A DNA stretch of 64,000 nt from Thysanoteuthis rhombus (GCA_963457665.1 OY735222.1:34777891-34841890), one strand, 5' to 3'. Counted from the stretch's first letter, positions 1 to 13,969 are shown. The notes: generated by a model not told the origin, from the letters alone. A program made the numbers and translations.

Positions 1-408
1 ATAAACGGAACTCTTTGGCGTTTGATTTTTGTCGCCGAAGATTTGCTTCCCAATCATAATTGGAGTCAGGAGATAAATCATTCCATTTTGGCGTTGCGAC
101 AAAACAGTGTCCAATGGTCGCTGAAGAATCACCCCAAGCGATGCCATTAAGAAGAGTCTAAACTCTTTGCCAGAACGGTTCCAGACAAATTGTGGATTCT
201 GACATGGCAACGAACCATGCCAAATATTCTTCTTGTATCTTATACCTTTTTTTCTTATTTACGCCATTCTTTGAGATTTGATACTTAAAAGAATGAAAGT
301 TGAAAATAAAAATACTAACAGAACACATCTGAGAGAACGAAATCGACTAACGATAAATCGACTTCTGATAAAATATCCCATTTTCTCTTGCCTTACTGCC
401 ATTGGAAA

Positions 409-650
409 TTATGGCCAAATCGTGTTGGACCCGTCACATACAATAACCGAAGTTCAGCAACTCTGATCCTGATCAGTACCTAAACGGGTGACCATCTGGG
501 AAATAAGGTGCCTTAAGCAGCTGGGGATCATGCAGACAGCTTCCTGTGGCGATTGTGTTCATCCCTCGAAAGATGGAGCTAATTTTTACGATCATTAACG
601 CAAATCAAAGGCCCCCATTCTCTCCTGACTGACCTAGCTTCGAACGACAA
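409..650 (+). mobile_element. 5S rRNA-derived SINE, copy 1
   Basis: The first ~110 nt (409-518) resemble the 3' two thirds of a 5S rRNA gene. The internal promoter block reads ACGGGTGACCATCTGGG, close to the universal 5S C box, and is preceded by CCGAAGTTCAGCAAC, like the 5S A-box region. About 15 nt of the 5S body, present in the second copy, are missing after GTGTTGGAC. The following ~130 nt are not 5S but can be aligned by eye with the tail of the minus-strand copy near 8.3 kb (shared GGATCATGCAGA-like and TTAACxxAAA-AAAGGCCC-like blocks). A 5S head joined to a shared non-5S tail is the definition of a SINE3-type element. The right border is uncertain; the segment ends near a short ATGA-rich run. 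It is not a functional 5S gene. Confidence 0.6.
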
Positions 651-666
651 AAATGGATGAATGAAT

Positions 667-3020
667 GAATTCAAAGGAATGAACTTTTGTTTTTTAATGC
701 TTGCTTCAGGACTCGGCTATTTGTGGCACAAGGCAAATCCATGGAGCACCAAGAATCGAACTCTCAGATGATGGCCTGAGAGTTCGTATTCTATGGAATA
801 TTTGGACTATAGGGTACCTAACAGAATAAGTGTTACGGCATAGAGCTTTTACTTGTGCTGTATACATCATAAATGGAAAACACAAAACGTTTTACAAGAA
901 AGCAAAAGAATAATTTTAAAAAAAATGTTCTATCTAAGCAAAAGTGTTGTCTCCCAGAAGATCGGTAGAAAAAATTAAATAGACTTCTTGGAAAAATTTT
1001 GACACATGGCTATTTCATATGTTGACTGTAATAACTCAGTTCACTGCAGAGTCCGTAATCTGGTCATTCAGTTTGATATGTCTCCCTGTGACCATAACGC
1101 TATGAAATGACAAATGACAGATGCACAAGAGACTTCTTTTTTTCTTCCTTTTAGATAATCATTTACTTTATTTTAGAAATATTGTGGTTGGAAAAACGAA
1201 CTCCACGATTCAGTATACGACCAGAGGAGGTAATTGATATTTTCTCTCCATGAAACAATTTATTTCTTTTGCAAAGAATTGCATTTTAAGTGTACTGGCA
1301 CACGAAAGAATGGTCAAGCGTATCATTCTTAATGTTTGTGAATCATATACATTTCAGACCTTATTTAGTTTTATATTCTCTTCTGAATGATTATGAATAT
1401 TTCATGTTTGTTGACAATTATCCTCTCTCTTCTTGTCATCTGTCATCAATACATAGACTCTGCTTCCCCACTGTCACGTTGCTGAATGCAGTGTGTGTGT
1501 ACTTGTGTGCATGTGTGTATTTGAGAGAGAGAGTGAGAGAGAGAGTGAGAGAGAGAGAGAGAGAGAGTAAGGAGAGATTTAGGATCGACCGTTAGCTTTT
1601 ATGATGATTTGGATAAAGAACTCATTGTCTTGGGACTTTCCCAAAATGGCTAGGGTTTGCTGAAACCTTTCAGATTTTGATACGTTCTAGGAATTCATTT
1701 TTTATGTGTAAAACTGACTTTCATCAAAATTCCAAGATCATTCAAACAATGACAAAAATCCTTCTGACATATTCTCTTCTAATTATCATCGATTTTACCG
1801 GCTGCTGGTATATTTTGTTGAATACCAACTTCACAAAAGACATAATGTATTTTTATTATACCACATGAATTTTTGACGGGTTCATTTCCCGCGTAATGCA
1901 AGACATCACAATCATATGGATGAAGCAACAACAACTATTTCGTTTGCACTGCCAGATCTAGGCCTTTCTCAATTTCCCCAACGACGAATGAATGGCCATT
2001 TTTACGTTCATACAATTCACATAAATGCTGAAAAAACATTCTTTTTATGGATGAAAAATTTGGGCGTCTGGCAACTAAAGTTGATAACAGATTCAGAATA
2101 TGTAATAATTTGCAGACGATATTCGGTGCTCCTAGTCTCGTTAGAATGTTTTTTCTTTGTTTTATTGTGCCATTTTGAACTTCTCCAAAGTCAGATATAA
2201 TCAGAGATTTGCTAATGGCTACAACGTGGATAGCACCGCGCCTTTAATGGCTCGACAAAAGTTAGGAAAACCTCATAACTTAATTCAGAACCGCCTAAGA
2301 GATGAGTTCAAGGTTTGAAGTGGTCAAACGAGACAGACAAATTATTAAATATTTCTGAAAAATGGTCCTCTGTTTTGTTTTTTGTATCTTAATTTTTTCA
2401 ACATATTTTTCGGCATTTTCCGTTGAGTCATACATTTATTTATTTTTTAATTCTTTGTTACTTTCTTCATAGATTCACTCTCTTGTTCTGATGTTCTCCC
2501 TTTCTTAACTCTTTATTATTGATTTCATCCTTTTTTTTCCCAATGTCGGAAACAGAAACGTTAATGAAGCTCGCATGATTCATTTTTTATGTGTTTCTTT
2601 CGATGTCCAGCTTCATGCAATGATTTTGATAGGAATAAAAAGCAATGCGTGCTTTGTGGTTCGTTAAGAGAATTGTGTCTGTGTTCCTTCAGACCGAACC
2701 TAAATTTTCTCAAGTCTATCTTAGACTTTTTCTATTTTATTCACATGGTCATTTACTCAGTGAACATCCCTTTTTTTAACCTCTGTTCTCTCTGTTCCAG
2801 TTCATTAGTACACGTGTTTTGGCTTCTGAGTATGTGTTTAGTACGAGTGGAGACAATGTGTTCTGTGAACTCAGTATACGATAGCATCTCCATTAGTAGA
2901 TATTAAATATACAAAAACAACAAGTAGGTATACGCTGTACACCTGCATATCCATCCCGTCCCATTTCTACGGCTGTTCTATACACAGACCAACATAAAGG
3001 AAATCTATGTAGATTCATGT

Positions 3021-3022
<2 letters not shown>
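667..3022. other. AT-rich stretch without recognisable gene
   Basis: I see no coding region here. The open frames of 60-105 codons are not supported by any recognisable domain. There is an 11-bp perfect hairpin at 757-786 (CGAACTCTCAG, 8-nt loop) overlapping a minus-strand GTTCGATTC box, possibly a decayed tRNA-derived SINE head. A GA-rich run lies at 1524-1569. Confidence 0.5.
1524..1569. repeat. (GA)n microsatellite
   Basis: Interrupted GA repeat preceded by a TG-rich segment from about 1491. Confidence 0.9.

Positions 3023-3077
<55 letters not shown>
3023..3077. repeat. (TA)n microsatellite
   Basis: Uninterrupted TA dinucleotide run of about 54 bp, followed by a TA/TG/CA-rich imperfect zone to about 3145. 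Confidence 0.95.
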
Positions 3078-3078
<1 letters not shown>

Positions 3079-3144
3079 GTAATTATATGAATACATAGAT
3101 GCTTGTATATTAACATGTGTATGCATACATATATATTCATACAA

Positions 3145-6100
3145 ATGAACACTTGCGCGGTTACATCTGAGAGAATTGATATTTTATACCTGAAAAAAAA
3201 AGTAGTCCTTCCATTGATTACGCTTTATCTTGCCCTTTCTGATTCACTATCTGTCCCACACTTTCTTCTGTCTGTCTTGTCTTATTTTTACACATGGTAC
3301 AAATACAAAGTGTCATCTTGAAAATTGGGGAATTTGAACTGAATGCAGGATAGCCTCTTACTGCTACCCTTTGTGAGCATGACCCTCGGTGGAGCCATTT
3401 TGCAAACCAGCAGACAATGGACTACTTTGAAGAAGACGATGTAAAGCTGGTGTCAAGTAATTGATTTCATGGTCAAATTGCCTGAGAATTTAGTTGGTAA
3501 CACGTGTACACACATTTAAGTGACAGAGACTGTGCATTATCAAATTGTACATTTCTCAATTCCAAATTTCGTTCCGATAAACAGACTGAAAATCATGTTT
3601 GTAATGAATTCTTGTTTTTCAGAGGATTTCAAAGCCATATCTGAATTATTTGGTTGAGTTTCTCCTATGATCCAGTAAATCGATATCATCTGTTCTAATT
3701 CCTCAGAGCTTCAATTCATTGCTATTACGGAAAGTACTGAAGTTTATGTTATTATAGTTTCCAATTTTCCATGGCCCCATGTTTTTAGGTTCATCGACTA
3801 ATCGGCTTTACTACTGTATTTCTTTCTCCATTTGCATCACCTGATCTAAAATGTTGCTGTTTGTCAGTTGTTCATGCTTTTCCCGTTGTATTTTTCTACT
3901 TAACTGTCTGTAGAATATACTTGGGTTATTCTAGAACATATTATATCACATATCACTCAACTCAGCATTGGTATCTCTCGAATACATTGTCTTTGGTTAA
4001 AGTTTTCTTAATTACTTTCATTGTGACTGCTAGCCTTAGAAGAATGGTGTATTCTCCCATTCATATTATTGTTCCGTGAATTCTTTTCGTAAACATTGAG
4101 CTTCTAAGTAATCAACTTTCCACCTGCATATCTCAATTGGTCCAGTTGATTTATGTAGTTCGTTTGTATATATTGTGGTTGCTCGTTAACCTTTTCTGTT
4201 TTAGCTTTGATTTTCCATTCTATTCGTCTTCAAACATTACTAACTTTTTATTCCTTATCTTGCGTCTCAGTTTAGAAGTCTACACCTATCTGAGGAGGCT
4301 TTTGAATGTTTCTATCAGTTTCAGAGTTATTGTCTTCTGCTTCTTCATAAATATTCTCAGTTTAATGATTCTTATCTTTGTAGATAACTTTCTTCATTGT
4401 TTAGTCATTTATATCAATAAATTCTCAATCTAAACACGCGTCTTCTTTTGAAATTAGTTTTGTTTGGTGAACACATTTCTGGCTTTTTACAAAAAAGTTG
4501 TTTTGCTGTTCCATAATTCTAACATTTTTTTTACCTGCATTCCCCTCGAAATGAGTTTAGCTCGAGAGCAGAAATGAAGAACAAGATTATTTCATCACAT
4601 CTGCTTCACTTTTTGTATATTCATTGCATTAAACCAGTCACCCTCTTTTAGGTCATCAGGGAAACAACTCTCGAAAGAAAAGGTTGCTTCTAATGACTAT
4701 CAAGACATTGGCTACAGATCATGATGCTTAAATCTGTTAACTGAGATTATCTGATATTTCTTTATTTCTCAACATTATAGTGTAGGAAGGTTATGCTAGG
4801 TACAGAAAAGTAATCTTTGCTCATGAATAAAATGACTGCGTCAAGAGTTTGGGATCATTTACAAAGTGTAACCAATTCTAAGCCACCATTGATTCCTTGT
4901 AGTTTATTCTGAGGAAAGCTGGATACACGCAGAAGAAAACTGACTTTCAACGGATGAGTTTTCCTACAACAAGGAATAATTGATCTTGAGGAAGGTTCCA
5001 AGTATCTTCTTACTGACGAATGACGCTCTCTAATTTTGCACTCATCAGTCCATTCAACTCAGTACATAATAAACTCTGGTGCATGTCTGTTTAGGGCCTT
5101 TTACAGAAAAAATATAAAGTGAAACGCTTCTCAGTTCACTTTGATGGTCCAAGCGTCAGTTATTATGTTTTGAGTACGCACTGCTAGTTTTATGATGTCA
5201 TTTATATGATAATATGATAAACACTGTGATTTTTCCATTTCTTTTTCCGTAACAATGGGCTCTCCCATTTGGAGAGCACAATTTTGCTGGTAGAAACCTC
5301 CTGCACACTGCAAATCATCCCATTGACATTCAAATATATTCATGAATATTCACGGAGACTAACTAGAATTGTAACAATGATTTGTGAAGGATGGGAAAAA
5401 TCTTTATGGCAAATGAATATTTAATTAGTGAAACATGAACATAACACTGATGATTTTGTGGGTTTTACAATTAGAATTTATTTGCTAAGAACATAAAATA
5501 TGAATAATCGCCGAAATTAAACATATTTTTGTTATTGATCAAATGATCTTGTGTTCTTTTTAATTATCATCTTTTTCCATATATATTACAAGAGTTTCAT
5601 TACGAATATAATTGAATCGAAAGGAATTAGCATATTAATTACAGAAACACTGGAAATACTACTTGGCAAATAAGGAACTAACCAGAAATTTTTTCTTGAA
5701 TTTTATTAATACAAAAAATACAAAAATCATTATTTGCTGATTACAAAACTTGGTGGTAAAATGTCATCATCCATTATTTCAAGAGCATCAGAAAGTATAA
5801 TACACATTTTGAAGATTTTAACTTTTTATTTTTTGTCTTTCTGACAACGGAGCTAGAGAGCTAAAGGGAGACCAGGGATTGTTGGTATACTGGAGCAGGT
5901 TGAACCGCGTGTTTCAATTTTTTGTTCCCACCGATGGCACCACTGTTAGCCTCATTCCGAGCTGAAAAACGTCGGCCCTTTTCATCCAAGTAGAGTCACA
6001 TATGGTGTAAGCATGTAACGTTTTGCCAGAAAACGTCCCCTGGTGCTGTAACGTGCAGTTGATGATGTTAGAAGGGGCATTAAACAGTGTATGAAGTACA

Positions 6101-8180
6101 TTTCAAAAAGGTTTTCTTAGAATACGAACAAAACTATTGTTGGAGGGGCTACTTGGTAGTGTTGAGAGAAAGAAAAAATTAATAGCACTGACGAACTGGT
6201 GTGCGTAGAACCTTATTCTAATTCAAAGCCTGGTGGGCATTGGTTATATAACACATTTTGTCAAGTGTAGACACCGGTTAGGTGCATACCAGAAAACAAC
6301 AGGGATTTCTTGGATCTGCACATATGATGATTTTGAATTTGACTGTTAATTGTTTCGCATAAGGAAGTAAATTGTTAAGTTGCTCATCAGAGGCTAAGAT
6401 TTGTTACCTATTTGTATTTTTTCGGGAGCTGTCGATAAAGTCTGTTTGATGTTGTCATTCTTTTCAGATTGTTTTTTTTTTCATCTTCCACGTTATTACG
6501 ATGCATCATCCATCCAGATACCATTCCAAATGGTCATTACATCCTTAAAATATCATTTTCCACTCTGATACATTTTCTACTTTTGTTGATACTTCTGTCG
6601 GATTGAAAATTCTATATTTCTTATTTTTGCAATGTGTCCATCATTTCTTTACCTATTAGCAAAGGATCTAACTTGCCCCATTACATTGTACCGATTAACC
6701 CCAATGTGGGGGCGGGGGGCATGTTGATACACTTTTTTCCAAATTTCAAAATGATAATATAACAAACTTGCCTAACGTTCCGGATTTCGGTGACACACAC
6801 AAATGGTGTCCCTATTCCATAACAACTTTTTGTCATGAATTAATTCTATAGGAAGTTACAGCCGAGTTCAAGATGTATATCTATACATACAAATTGGGGA
6901 GAATGAATTTGAAATTTCGAAATTTGTCGTTTAGTCTCATTGCCAAATGATGATGCAGAGTTTTTCAATTCATACAAGATTGTTTGGAGGAAAGCTATGT
7001 GTTTCAATTGCATGGGAGTATTTGCAGTGTTATGTCCACCGTAGGTAGGTATTTATCAAACTACAATACTAATACTACTCGTATTTTATTCATGTTTTAT
7101 ATTTTCTTTGTCATATTCAGTCGCATCCTTCCAACGTCACGTGATAACAGGGGATTCTGTTTCATTAAAACCTGTTGCGACATACTCCGACGACGTTTTT
7201 GTTTTTGTTTGTTTGTTTGTTTTCTAATTTGATCTTCATTCAAACAGTTCAGCGCAAGTCGGCCTGTCAAGATGGACAGCCACATATCTAGCTTTACGTA
7301 CTTTAAGTTTCTCTTCCATCTTCTAACAATGATATCCCAGCAGAATGGTTTCCCTTGTGGCTATTCATTGAGGGAGAACGACAGTAACCAAAGATGAAGA
7401 TGAAGAGTGTAATGCAATAATCTCTGATGCACATGAGCCTGAAACAAAGCCCCATTCTATCTTCTGTACGCCTTTTCAATCATACATAGAGACCTGCCAT
7501 GGTCCATAGTCTCGTAACTCAGAACAGGGTTTCCAGTCTCCTGCACTGTGTTGTAGGTGCAGCCAAGATGACATGGGTGTGTCTTGGGCGAGATAATCTG
7601 ACACAACCTATCCCTGTCCAGGCTTCCTCAAACCTACTCTGTATACACATTAACGATAGGTCAAATAACAGAGTAAAACATGTTTATAAATCATTTAGAT
7701 AATATTAACTTGAAATGGAATGCATTGTGTTTCTATTTCCCTTTTTATTCATATCAGCTTCATTGTTCTTTGAATGATGTCAAGAAATATCAAAATGATC
7801 AAAAGATTATCGGAGTGATTAACCACTTTTTAATTGCAGCTTTTAGATGCATACACACGCATACACATAGTTTTATGTGTATTTTTGCATACGTATATGC
7901 CCGCTCATGTGTAATAAAAGATATGAATAAACCTCAGGGGAGGAAACTGATGACAATACATGGAGTCTCAGATTCTAGAATATCGTTGCAAGTGTAAAGA
8001 CTTGAGGGAAGCAGAGGACTCTTACGTAAGAAGGATTGGATTTACTTTGCTCTGAAAAGGACTACACGAGGTTGAATAACGAAAATGAAAACGAGACCCC
8101 CCCCCAAAAAAAAAAACAACTGCAAGGGTATTTGAAGACGGAACCAAGTTGTTATCTTTGAGATGTCCAACATGAACGTC
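3145..8180. other. 5-kb AT-rich stretch, no recognisable gene
   Basis: Nothing with a recognisable protein family, tRNA fold or clear repeat was found on either strand. The longest frames (about 70-105 codons) begin at arbitrary ATGs and translate to low-complexity hydrophobic peptides. The 5830-6120 part is locally richer in GC and could be an old interspersed repeat, but no second copy was noticed in the window. A short G-rich patch lies at 6709-6720 and a GTTT-type run at 7197-7222. Confidence 0.5.
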
Positions 8181-8189
8181 TGTTATCCA

Positions 8190-8460
8190 CGCAGCCCAAA
8201 AGTCATTCTTCCAATCATTTCTTGCTTTCGGTGGGAAAGAGCTAGTAGGGCTTTTACTTTATTGTTAAGTGTAGACATCGGTCTACTCATTAGGAGGATT
8301 AACGGGGTCTCAAAGGCAGGTTCTCTGCATTGTCCGAGGCTGCTTAGAGCACCTGTTATTCCCCTATGGTCACCTATCAAGGTACTGACCAAGGTGGACA
8401 TTGTTAAACATCTGTGATGGTACGAAAACCGCTGTGTCCAACACGATTTGGCTGTAACAG
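8190..8460 (-). mobile_element. 5S rRNA-derived SINE, copy 2
   Basis: Read on the minus strand from about 8458, the first ~117 nt have the length and order of a whole 5S rRNA. They comprise a 5' block with ACAGCCAAATCGTGTTGGAC, a middle GATGTTTAACAATGTCC, and the C-box-like TTGATAGGTGACCATAGGGG, ending near 8342. The next ~150 nt share blocks with the tail of the copy at 409-650. Several 5S-invariant positions are changed, so this is a retroposed derivative and not an active 5S gene. An open frame of 84 codons on + at 8163-8417 runs through it and has no independent support. Confidence 0.65.
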
Positions 8461-8469
8461 CCCTGAAGT

Positions 8470-11270
8470 AACAAGAACAAAGCTGAGGGGATCGATGTTA
8501 AAAGAAACAGGACTCATGCTCACTGGGCGTCGGCGAAACTTGCCAAATTTCTTTTCTTGATGATCCTTTGCAACGTTTATACCTGGGAAAATGTTTACAG
8601 CGCGACAGAGAGTTGCACTCGACCGTGCTTTGATCTACGATCAATCATCTACTTCGCTCAGTTTAATAATTAATTTCTTTGGCAGAAGGTATAAACCTTT
8701 TCCCGAGTGAATTAAAAAGTGAAGCAAGCAAATCGGAAAATATGACGAAGAAATTTCAAAATATGGCAACCAAGTTAAAAAAAAAAAGGGAACCCAATTC
8801 AGAAACATGCAAGGCATTTTTAGATACACAAAGCAAATAAAAAAAAAGACTGAATCATGACGTAAGTATTCAATTTTTAAGTTACGTTGCCTTTTATTTT
8901 AATTCGATTGTCATAATTTTCTATTTACTTGATGTATTTTAAACTTGTTTGCCGTATTTTTTGATTTGGTTGCCGTATCTTAAAGATTAGTTGTCGTATT
9001 CTTCAATTTGCTTGCTTTAGGGTTGAATATGCTCAGGTATAAATTGAGGCATTCAAATCACTTAATGTGATTATTCTCAACTTGATCATGCAAACCTGTT
9101 ATGGGAATTTTGATCTTCCATGAATGATTCACAAATATTACAATGGGATCATGTCCCCAAACATGGTATCAAACTGCTACTTGGCCACAGAATAGAGAAA
9201 GTCGAAATTGAATTATTTCTACCAACATTCATTTCTTAATCACGAGGTCCTTCATCCACACGATTTATTTGAAAGGCATGGTACTTTTGCTTGATAAAAC
9301 CACACGTATTATTTAACAACTATATAGTTATATTCATCAGAATTGTAATAACATAAATCTCTTAAATCAAATATGTTCTCATTCAGACGTACGTATGTAC
9401 ATACATACATACATAAAGTAATATAGATTCGTCCATATTCAAATTTATACGACACACATTGTAGAAAAGGTGTACTATTACTTTTGCGCGCGTGTGTGTG
9501 TTTGTGTGTTCAGGTCTAAGGTTTAAAATATTTTGAGTATTTAAGTCAGGAACGTGAAAGTAAAGCAACGTTTCATTTCATGGCGAAATAATGTCAAGAA
9601 AACTCGGGATATCGATAATGATGATAATAATGACGATGATGGAAGAAACCAATTATCATTGATTCAACGTTAATTTTTGGATGATGTCGTTAAGACTAAT
9701 CATTTTAAAGCTGATCTTTGTGAATTGAAAAAAAATCGTCGACTGAGCAAACGATGAAGAGGCCATAGTGAAAATGAGACCGTTTCTCCATTTTTCGATT
9801 TTGAATTTCATTGTTCATTAACGAGACAGGCAAAGAGAAAGAATTCGGTTATGCAACGTCACCTATTCAATGAAGTCGGCGTGTCGGGTGAAATGGGACA
9901 GCGATCCTGATTTTGTCTAAAGGCCGTTATTTGCCAACTGTTGCCATAAGATATTTCCCAAGGGGAACACAGTAGATACCACAGAATGCTCACATCGTTC
10001 TACGATTCTACAATTTGATTCCTTCACGAAGGCATTCGATCAATCGTTATCTGTCATTATACCTGGATAAACTCTAGTATCTTATTGATAAGCACAAAGA
10101 CTTAATGGAGGAGTGTCCAGTGGAGATCAAAATCCCTGCACTGATATCTGGTTTACTTATAAAATATTTTTTAGCAGCAGGGGCTGTCCTAAGCATTAGC
10201 AAGCATTTAAACGAGCGCATGCTGTAGGGCAAGGTCTCAAGAGGGATACTTCATAAATGCAATGTTGTGTCAAACTGGAAACAGCCAAACAAATGGTTTA
10301 ATATTAGTGGAGTTGATAAGGATTCAAATACTATATTCAAATAAGATCAACGTTTTGATTCCTTAATAATTACTAAGATACTGAGATTTTTAAACATTCA
10401 TTTTCAAATTCAGATAACTCGACTAAATACCAACCTTCAACAAGTGAGATAAATTGCAGTCAACCAAAAATTAATGATAGATTGGTAGAAGGGAATCAAA
10501 TGTTTAATTTGATTTGTTCTTATGTTTTTAAAGTGATATTTGCGACATTTTGATTTTTTACGATAACGAAAAAATATTAAATACAGAATATTTTAGGACT
10601 TTATTTTCAAAGTTTATTTTCAAACATTCATTAATCCTTCATTTTGCTCTGTGTACCACTCAAGATCGATACCGAAAACTTGCAGCAGAGAAACATTCTC
10701 CCATTTCCTCTCTGTGAACGATACGAAGTTCCAACTCAAATTGACAACCAATAAACAGTTACTCTCTCTCTTTCTCTCCCCCTCTATTAACGAGAGTAAT
10801 ACATGCGTCCATTCTTGCATAAATTTACATTGTAAATCGAACCGAAAACAAATTTTGGACGGTTATTACCAAACGCAAATTTGCTAACGATTTTCCTGGG
10901 TGGCTCATTGGTACACTGAACATTTCATGGGGTTATGTTGTGTGCTTTCTGCGGTAAGATGTACATACAGAAATTTAGCGAATTTAATGAGATTATGTAA
11001 TCACAAATATAATTAAATTCAAGTAAAAACCATTAACATCAAAGAGAAGTTATATTCAGCATTGTTTACCTGTCTGAAATTGAACTGTTTCATTTCAGGC
11101 CAGTTCTATCCAATGATAGATACAAAAAAAGGATTACAATTCTCAGCATAGTCTTGTGCAAGGTCATTTAACATTGATATCAGATATAAGAATCTGATAA
11201 TTTAGGAACTGCCCGGGAGCATGGCTTGCTAAACACTGATCTAGAGTAAGTCCTTTCATGCTCTCTTTCT
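8470..11270. other. AT-rich stretch without recognisable gene
   Basis: No gene seen. A weak tandem motif (TTGCCGTATTTTTTGATTTGG-like, about 30-bp spacing) occupies 8925-9020. Its reverse complement appears as AAATATGGCAACCAAGTTAAAA near 8758-8780, so this may be a decayed palindromic element. A CATA/ACGT-rich run lies at 9388-9420. Confidence 0.45.
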
Positions 11271-11274
11271 TTTC

Positions 11275-11376
11275 ATCTCGCTCTCTCTCTCACTCTCTCT
11301 CTCTCTATCTCTCTCTCATTCACTGTTTCTCTCCACCCTTTTAATTTCTCTCTTTCACTCCCTCTCCCTCTCTCGC
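11275..11376. repeat. (CT)n-rich microsatellite
   Basis: Interrupted CT repeat with TCTCTC blocks and a second CTCTCC-rich part. Confidence 0.85.
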
Positions 11377-11539
11377 GCTACCACCCCCTTCCAGAGAATA
11401 TATTTTGTCCGCGCTCCCGTAAAGTCAATCGAAAATGCATCGACAATTAAATTTTCAAAAAAATGTTTTTGATGATTCAAGCAATCATTTCATAACCAAA
11501 GATATGATTGTACTAAAGTATCAAAAAGTACCAAATATG

Positions 11540-11790
11540 CAATGTAAAAATAATTAATGCAGAGGACGCACTTGGGGTGATGTATCAATTTGATTTCTCT
11601 GCCCCTTACCTACCCCACTACCTCATGTTTTCAAATGCTGCCCATTCACCTTTAAGCACCCTCTTTGGGGATCACTAGTGTACATAATTCACATCATAAG
11701 TTCGATTATCACTAGATACGGTGGCTCTATACCAGACTAAGAGTCTATAATGTTGATAGAAAGCTCTCACGGAGATTACTGCTCATAATG
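11540..11790. repeat. 251-bp interspersed repeat, copy 1
   Basis: The same sequence recurs in direct orientation at 17050-17300. Shared blocks include ATGCAGAGGACG, TCAAATGCTGCCCATTCAC, CTCTTTGGGGATCACTAGT and CTATACCAGACTAAGAGTCTA. Both copies span about 251 bp. The minus strand contains AGACTCTTAGTCTGG, reminiscent of a tRNA-Lys anticodon arm, so a tRNA-derived SINE is possible but not established. Confidence 0.8.
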
Positions 11791-12225
11791 AGAGTGAGCC
11801 CAAAGTCCGTACTCCATTTGATTTGTGTGAGGTTCAAATTCCCTGAATATCCTAATTCACTGAACTTTTGGATAGTACCTCGATATCGTGCCGAGACGTT
11901 TTCTTCATTGTATTTATGATCTTTCGTTTTTATCAAAGATATATGCCGCAGGTCATCGATGCTGTTTATTTAAGTATACACAAATACCATAATTGGAAAT
12001 GTACCAATATGTTCAGTCCTGACTATTCTTAGCCTAGATATTGAATATAAACAAATAAACAATACATCCTGTCAGGATGAGAATCTGTAGTGAATTCCAA
12101 ATTTTAGATTCACTTTCCCCTCCATCTTTCCAGACTTTTGTTGAAAATATTCTCTTCATAAATATTCGATGAAAGATTTGGCAACTTGCCTATTCCCAGA
12201 GACCAGACATGGAACTACTCAGACC

Positions 12226-12227
<2 letters not shown>

Positions 12228-12296
<69 letters not shown>

Positions 12297-12362
12297 TGTA
12301 TATGTGTGTGTGCGTATATATATATATATATGCATGTATATGTATGTGTGCATATGTGTGTA
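12228..12362. repeat. (TA)n with TG/TA variant tail
   Basis: Pure TA from 12228 to 12293, then mixed TATG/TGTG units. Confidence 0.95.
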
Positions 12363-12482
12363 TGAAAAATAGTTTGTAAATATATGTTTGGCAGCTAAGA
12401 AATATATTTACTGATTAATAGGTGGATTTTTTGCATCGGAGTCAAGATTTTGTGTATAAAATAGATAAAGGTTTAAATGATG

Positions 12483-12527
<45 letters not shown>

Positions 12528-12550
12528 GTGTGATTGTGTTCCAATGATAC

Positions 12551-12591
<41 letters not shown>

Positions 12592-12640
12592 AAGATTTAT
12601 ATATGTATGTGTGTGTGTGTGTGTGCGTATTTATATCTAG
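12483..12640. repeat. compound (CA)n-(TA)n-(TG)n microsatellite
   Basis: CA at 12485-12518, TA at 12551-12590, TG at 12607-12625, separated by short unique pieces. CA on one side and TG on the other makes the block roughly self-complementary. Confidence 0.9.
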
Positions 12641-12867
12641 ATATCTTTGTGTCTGTGTTCGTGTGCGCATTCATGCGTATGTTTTAATATATGCAGGATT
12701 GTGTCTATTCATATTTAAGTTCCACGAGGAAGGGTTTCCATAAACCGTCTTGCTAGGTAATTTTTGTATGTACCACGCCTATATTTGTTCGTTTATATTG
12801 AAGGAAAAGATCCGTCTCTCTCTTTATAAAAGTTTACATATGTTTATATATGAGTATGTGTACGTTT

Positions 12868-12873
12868 GCGTGC

Positions 12874-12933
<60 letters not shown>

Positions 12934-12946
12934 ATGTGTATGTGTG

Positions 12947-13018
<72 letters not shown>
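12868..13018. repeat. compound (TA)n-(TG)n-(TA)n microsatellite
   Basis: TA at about 12876-12917, TG-rich to 12948, then TA to 13017. Predicted Tyr-Ile repeat proteins from all frames here are translations of the microsatellite. Confidence 0.95.
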
Positions 13019-13969
13019 GTATGTCTTTATGTGTACGAGCACTCCTATACGTTGAAACTGGAGACCTGTCAAACTCATCATTCTCCCCAACTTGATTCTC
13101 ACAATATACAATTGAGTTTTATGCTTGGCTGCTTTCTTATCATTTTCTCGGCCTAACATTGAGAGATATTGTACCTGGCTTTCCTTCTTAGTTCAACCAA
13201 TACTTACAATGTGAATATTTTTCATTTGCCTTTTTGCAAGCAATGTCAGCGGACAGTAAAGGGAGATAACTTGTGATAGAGCAAAAGTTGGGATAGTGGG
13301 TTAGATTTTACTGTTACCAGGTACGGTTGCCAATTGAGACGTGATTTTTCAATTTTTTCAATTCTTGAAGTCACTCTCAAATTCGAAAAAATTGGGAAAA
13401 AAAAACAACATTTCAATCGGCAAAAGGTTTTGGGTGCTGTAGATTTTACAAGAACATAACTATATTCACTGCTAAGAGTTGAAATATTATGTTGTTTAGT
13501 CTGCGAGAAGAGACAGAATGTCGTGAAAGGGAATCAAATGGAGCTTTGAGCTGAACATGAACAACGATTACGGATACTTGAATCACATTCGTCACCTTTT
13601 CAGCCACTAATCCAACCTATTGTTGCATAGATAGGTGTATCCTTGATTTATTTCGAATCAAGGGTTCATCATTAGGCCAGAGGAAGAAAGAGGTAATTTT
13701 TTTGCAAATACCCACCTGACATTAAGAACAACTTCTCGTTGACATGCTGTGGATCAGGTAAGAATATTAAATATGAATAAACGTAATGACTTTTGACGTA
13801 TTATTTGGCATTTCGAACATTGAATCAAAAAAAAATGTCTTCTCCTTAACAATATGAGCGTTAAAATGTTTCGTGAAAGGTTCAAAGGCCCTGGGCGCAA
13901 AAGCTGTCATTCACGAGGATAAGAAGTAATATTACAATCAAAGCGATATTTTTTTTATAGGGGGAGATA

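Noticed and set aside
8342-8458. Functional 5S rRNA gene
   Set aside because: Length and order fit 5S, but several normally invariant positions are changed and the tail resembles that of the copy at 0.4-0.65 kb.
12169-13159. Open frames encoding long Tyr-Ile or Cys-Val repeats
   Set aside because: They are translations of (TA)n and (TG)n microsatellites in every frame and on both strands; the same holds for similar frames at 33.4, 42.8, 44.3 and 63.5 kb.
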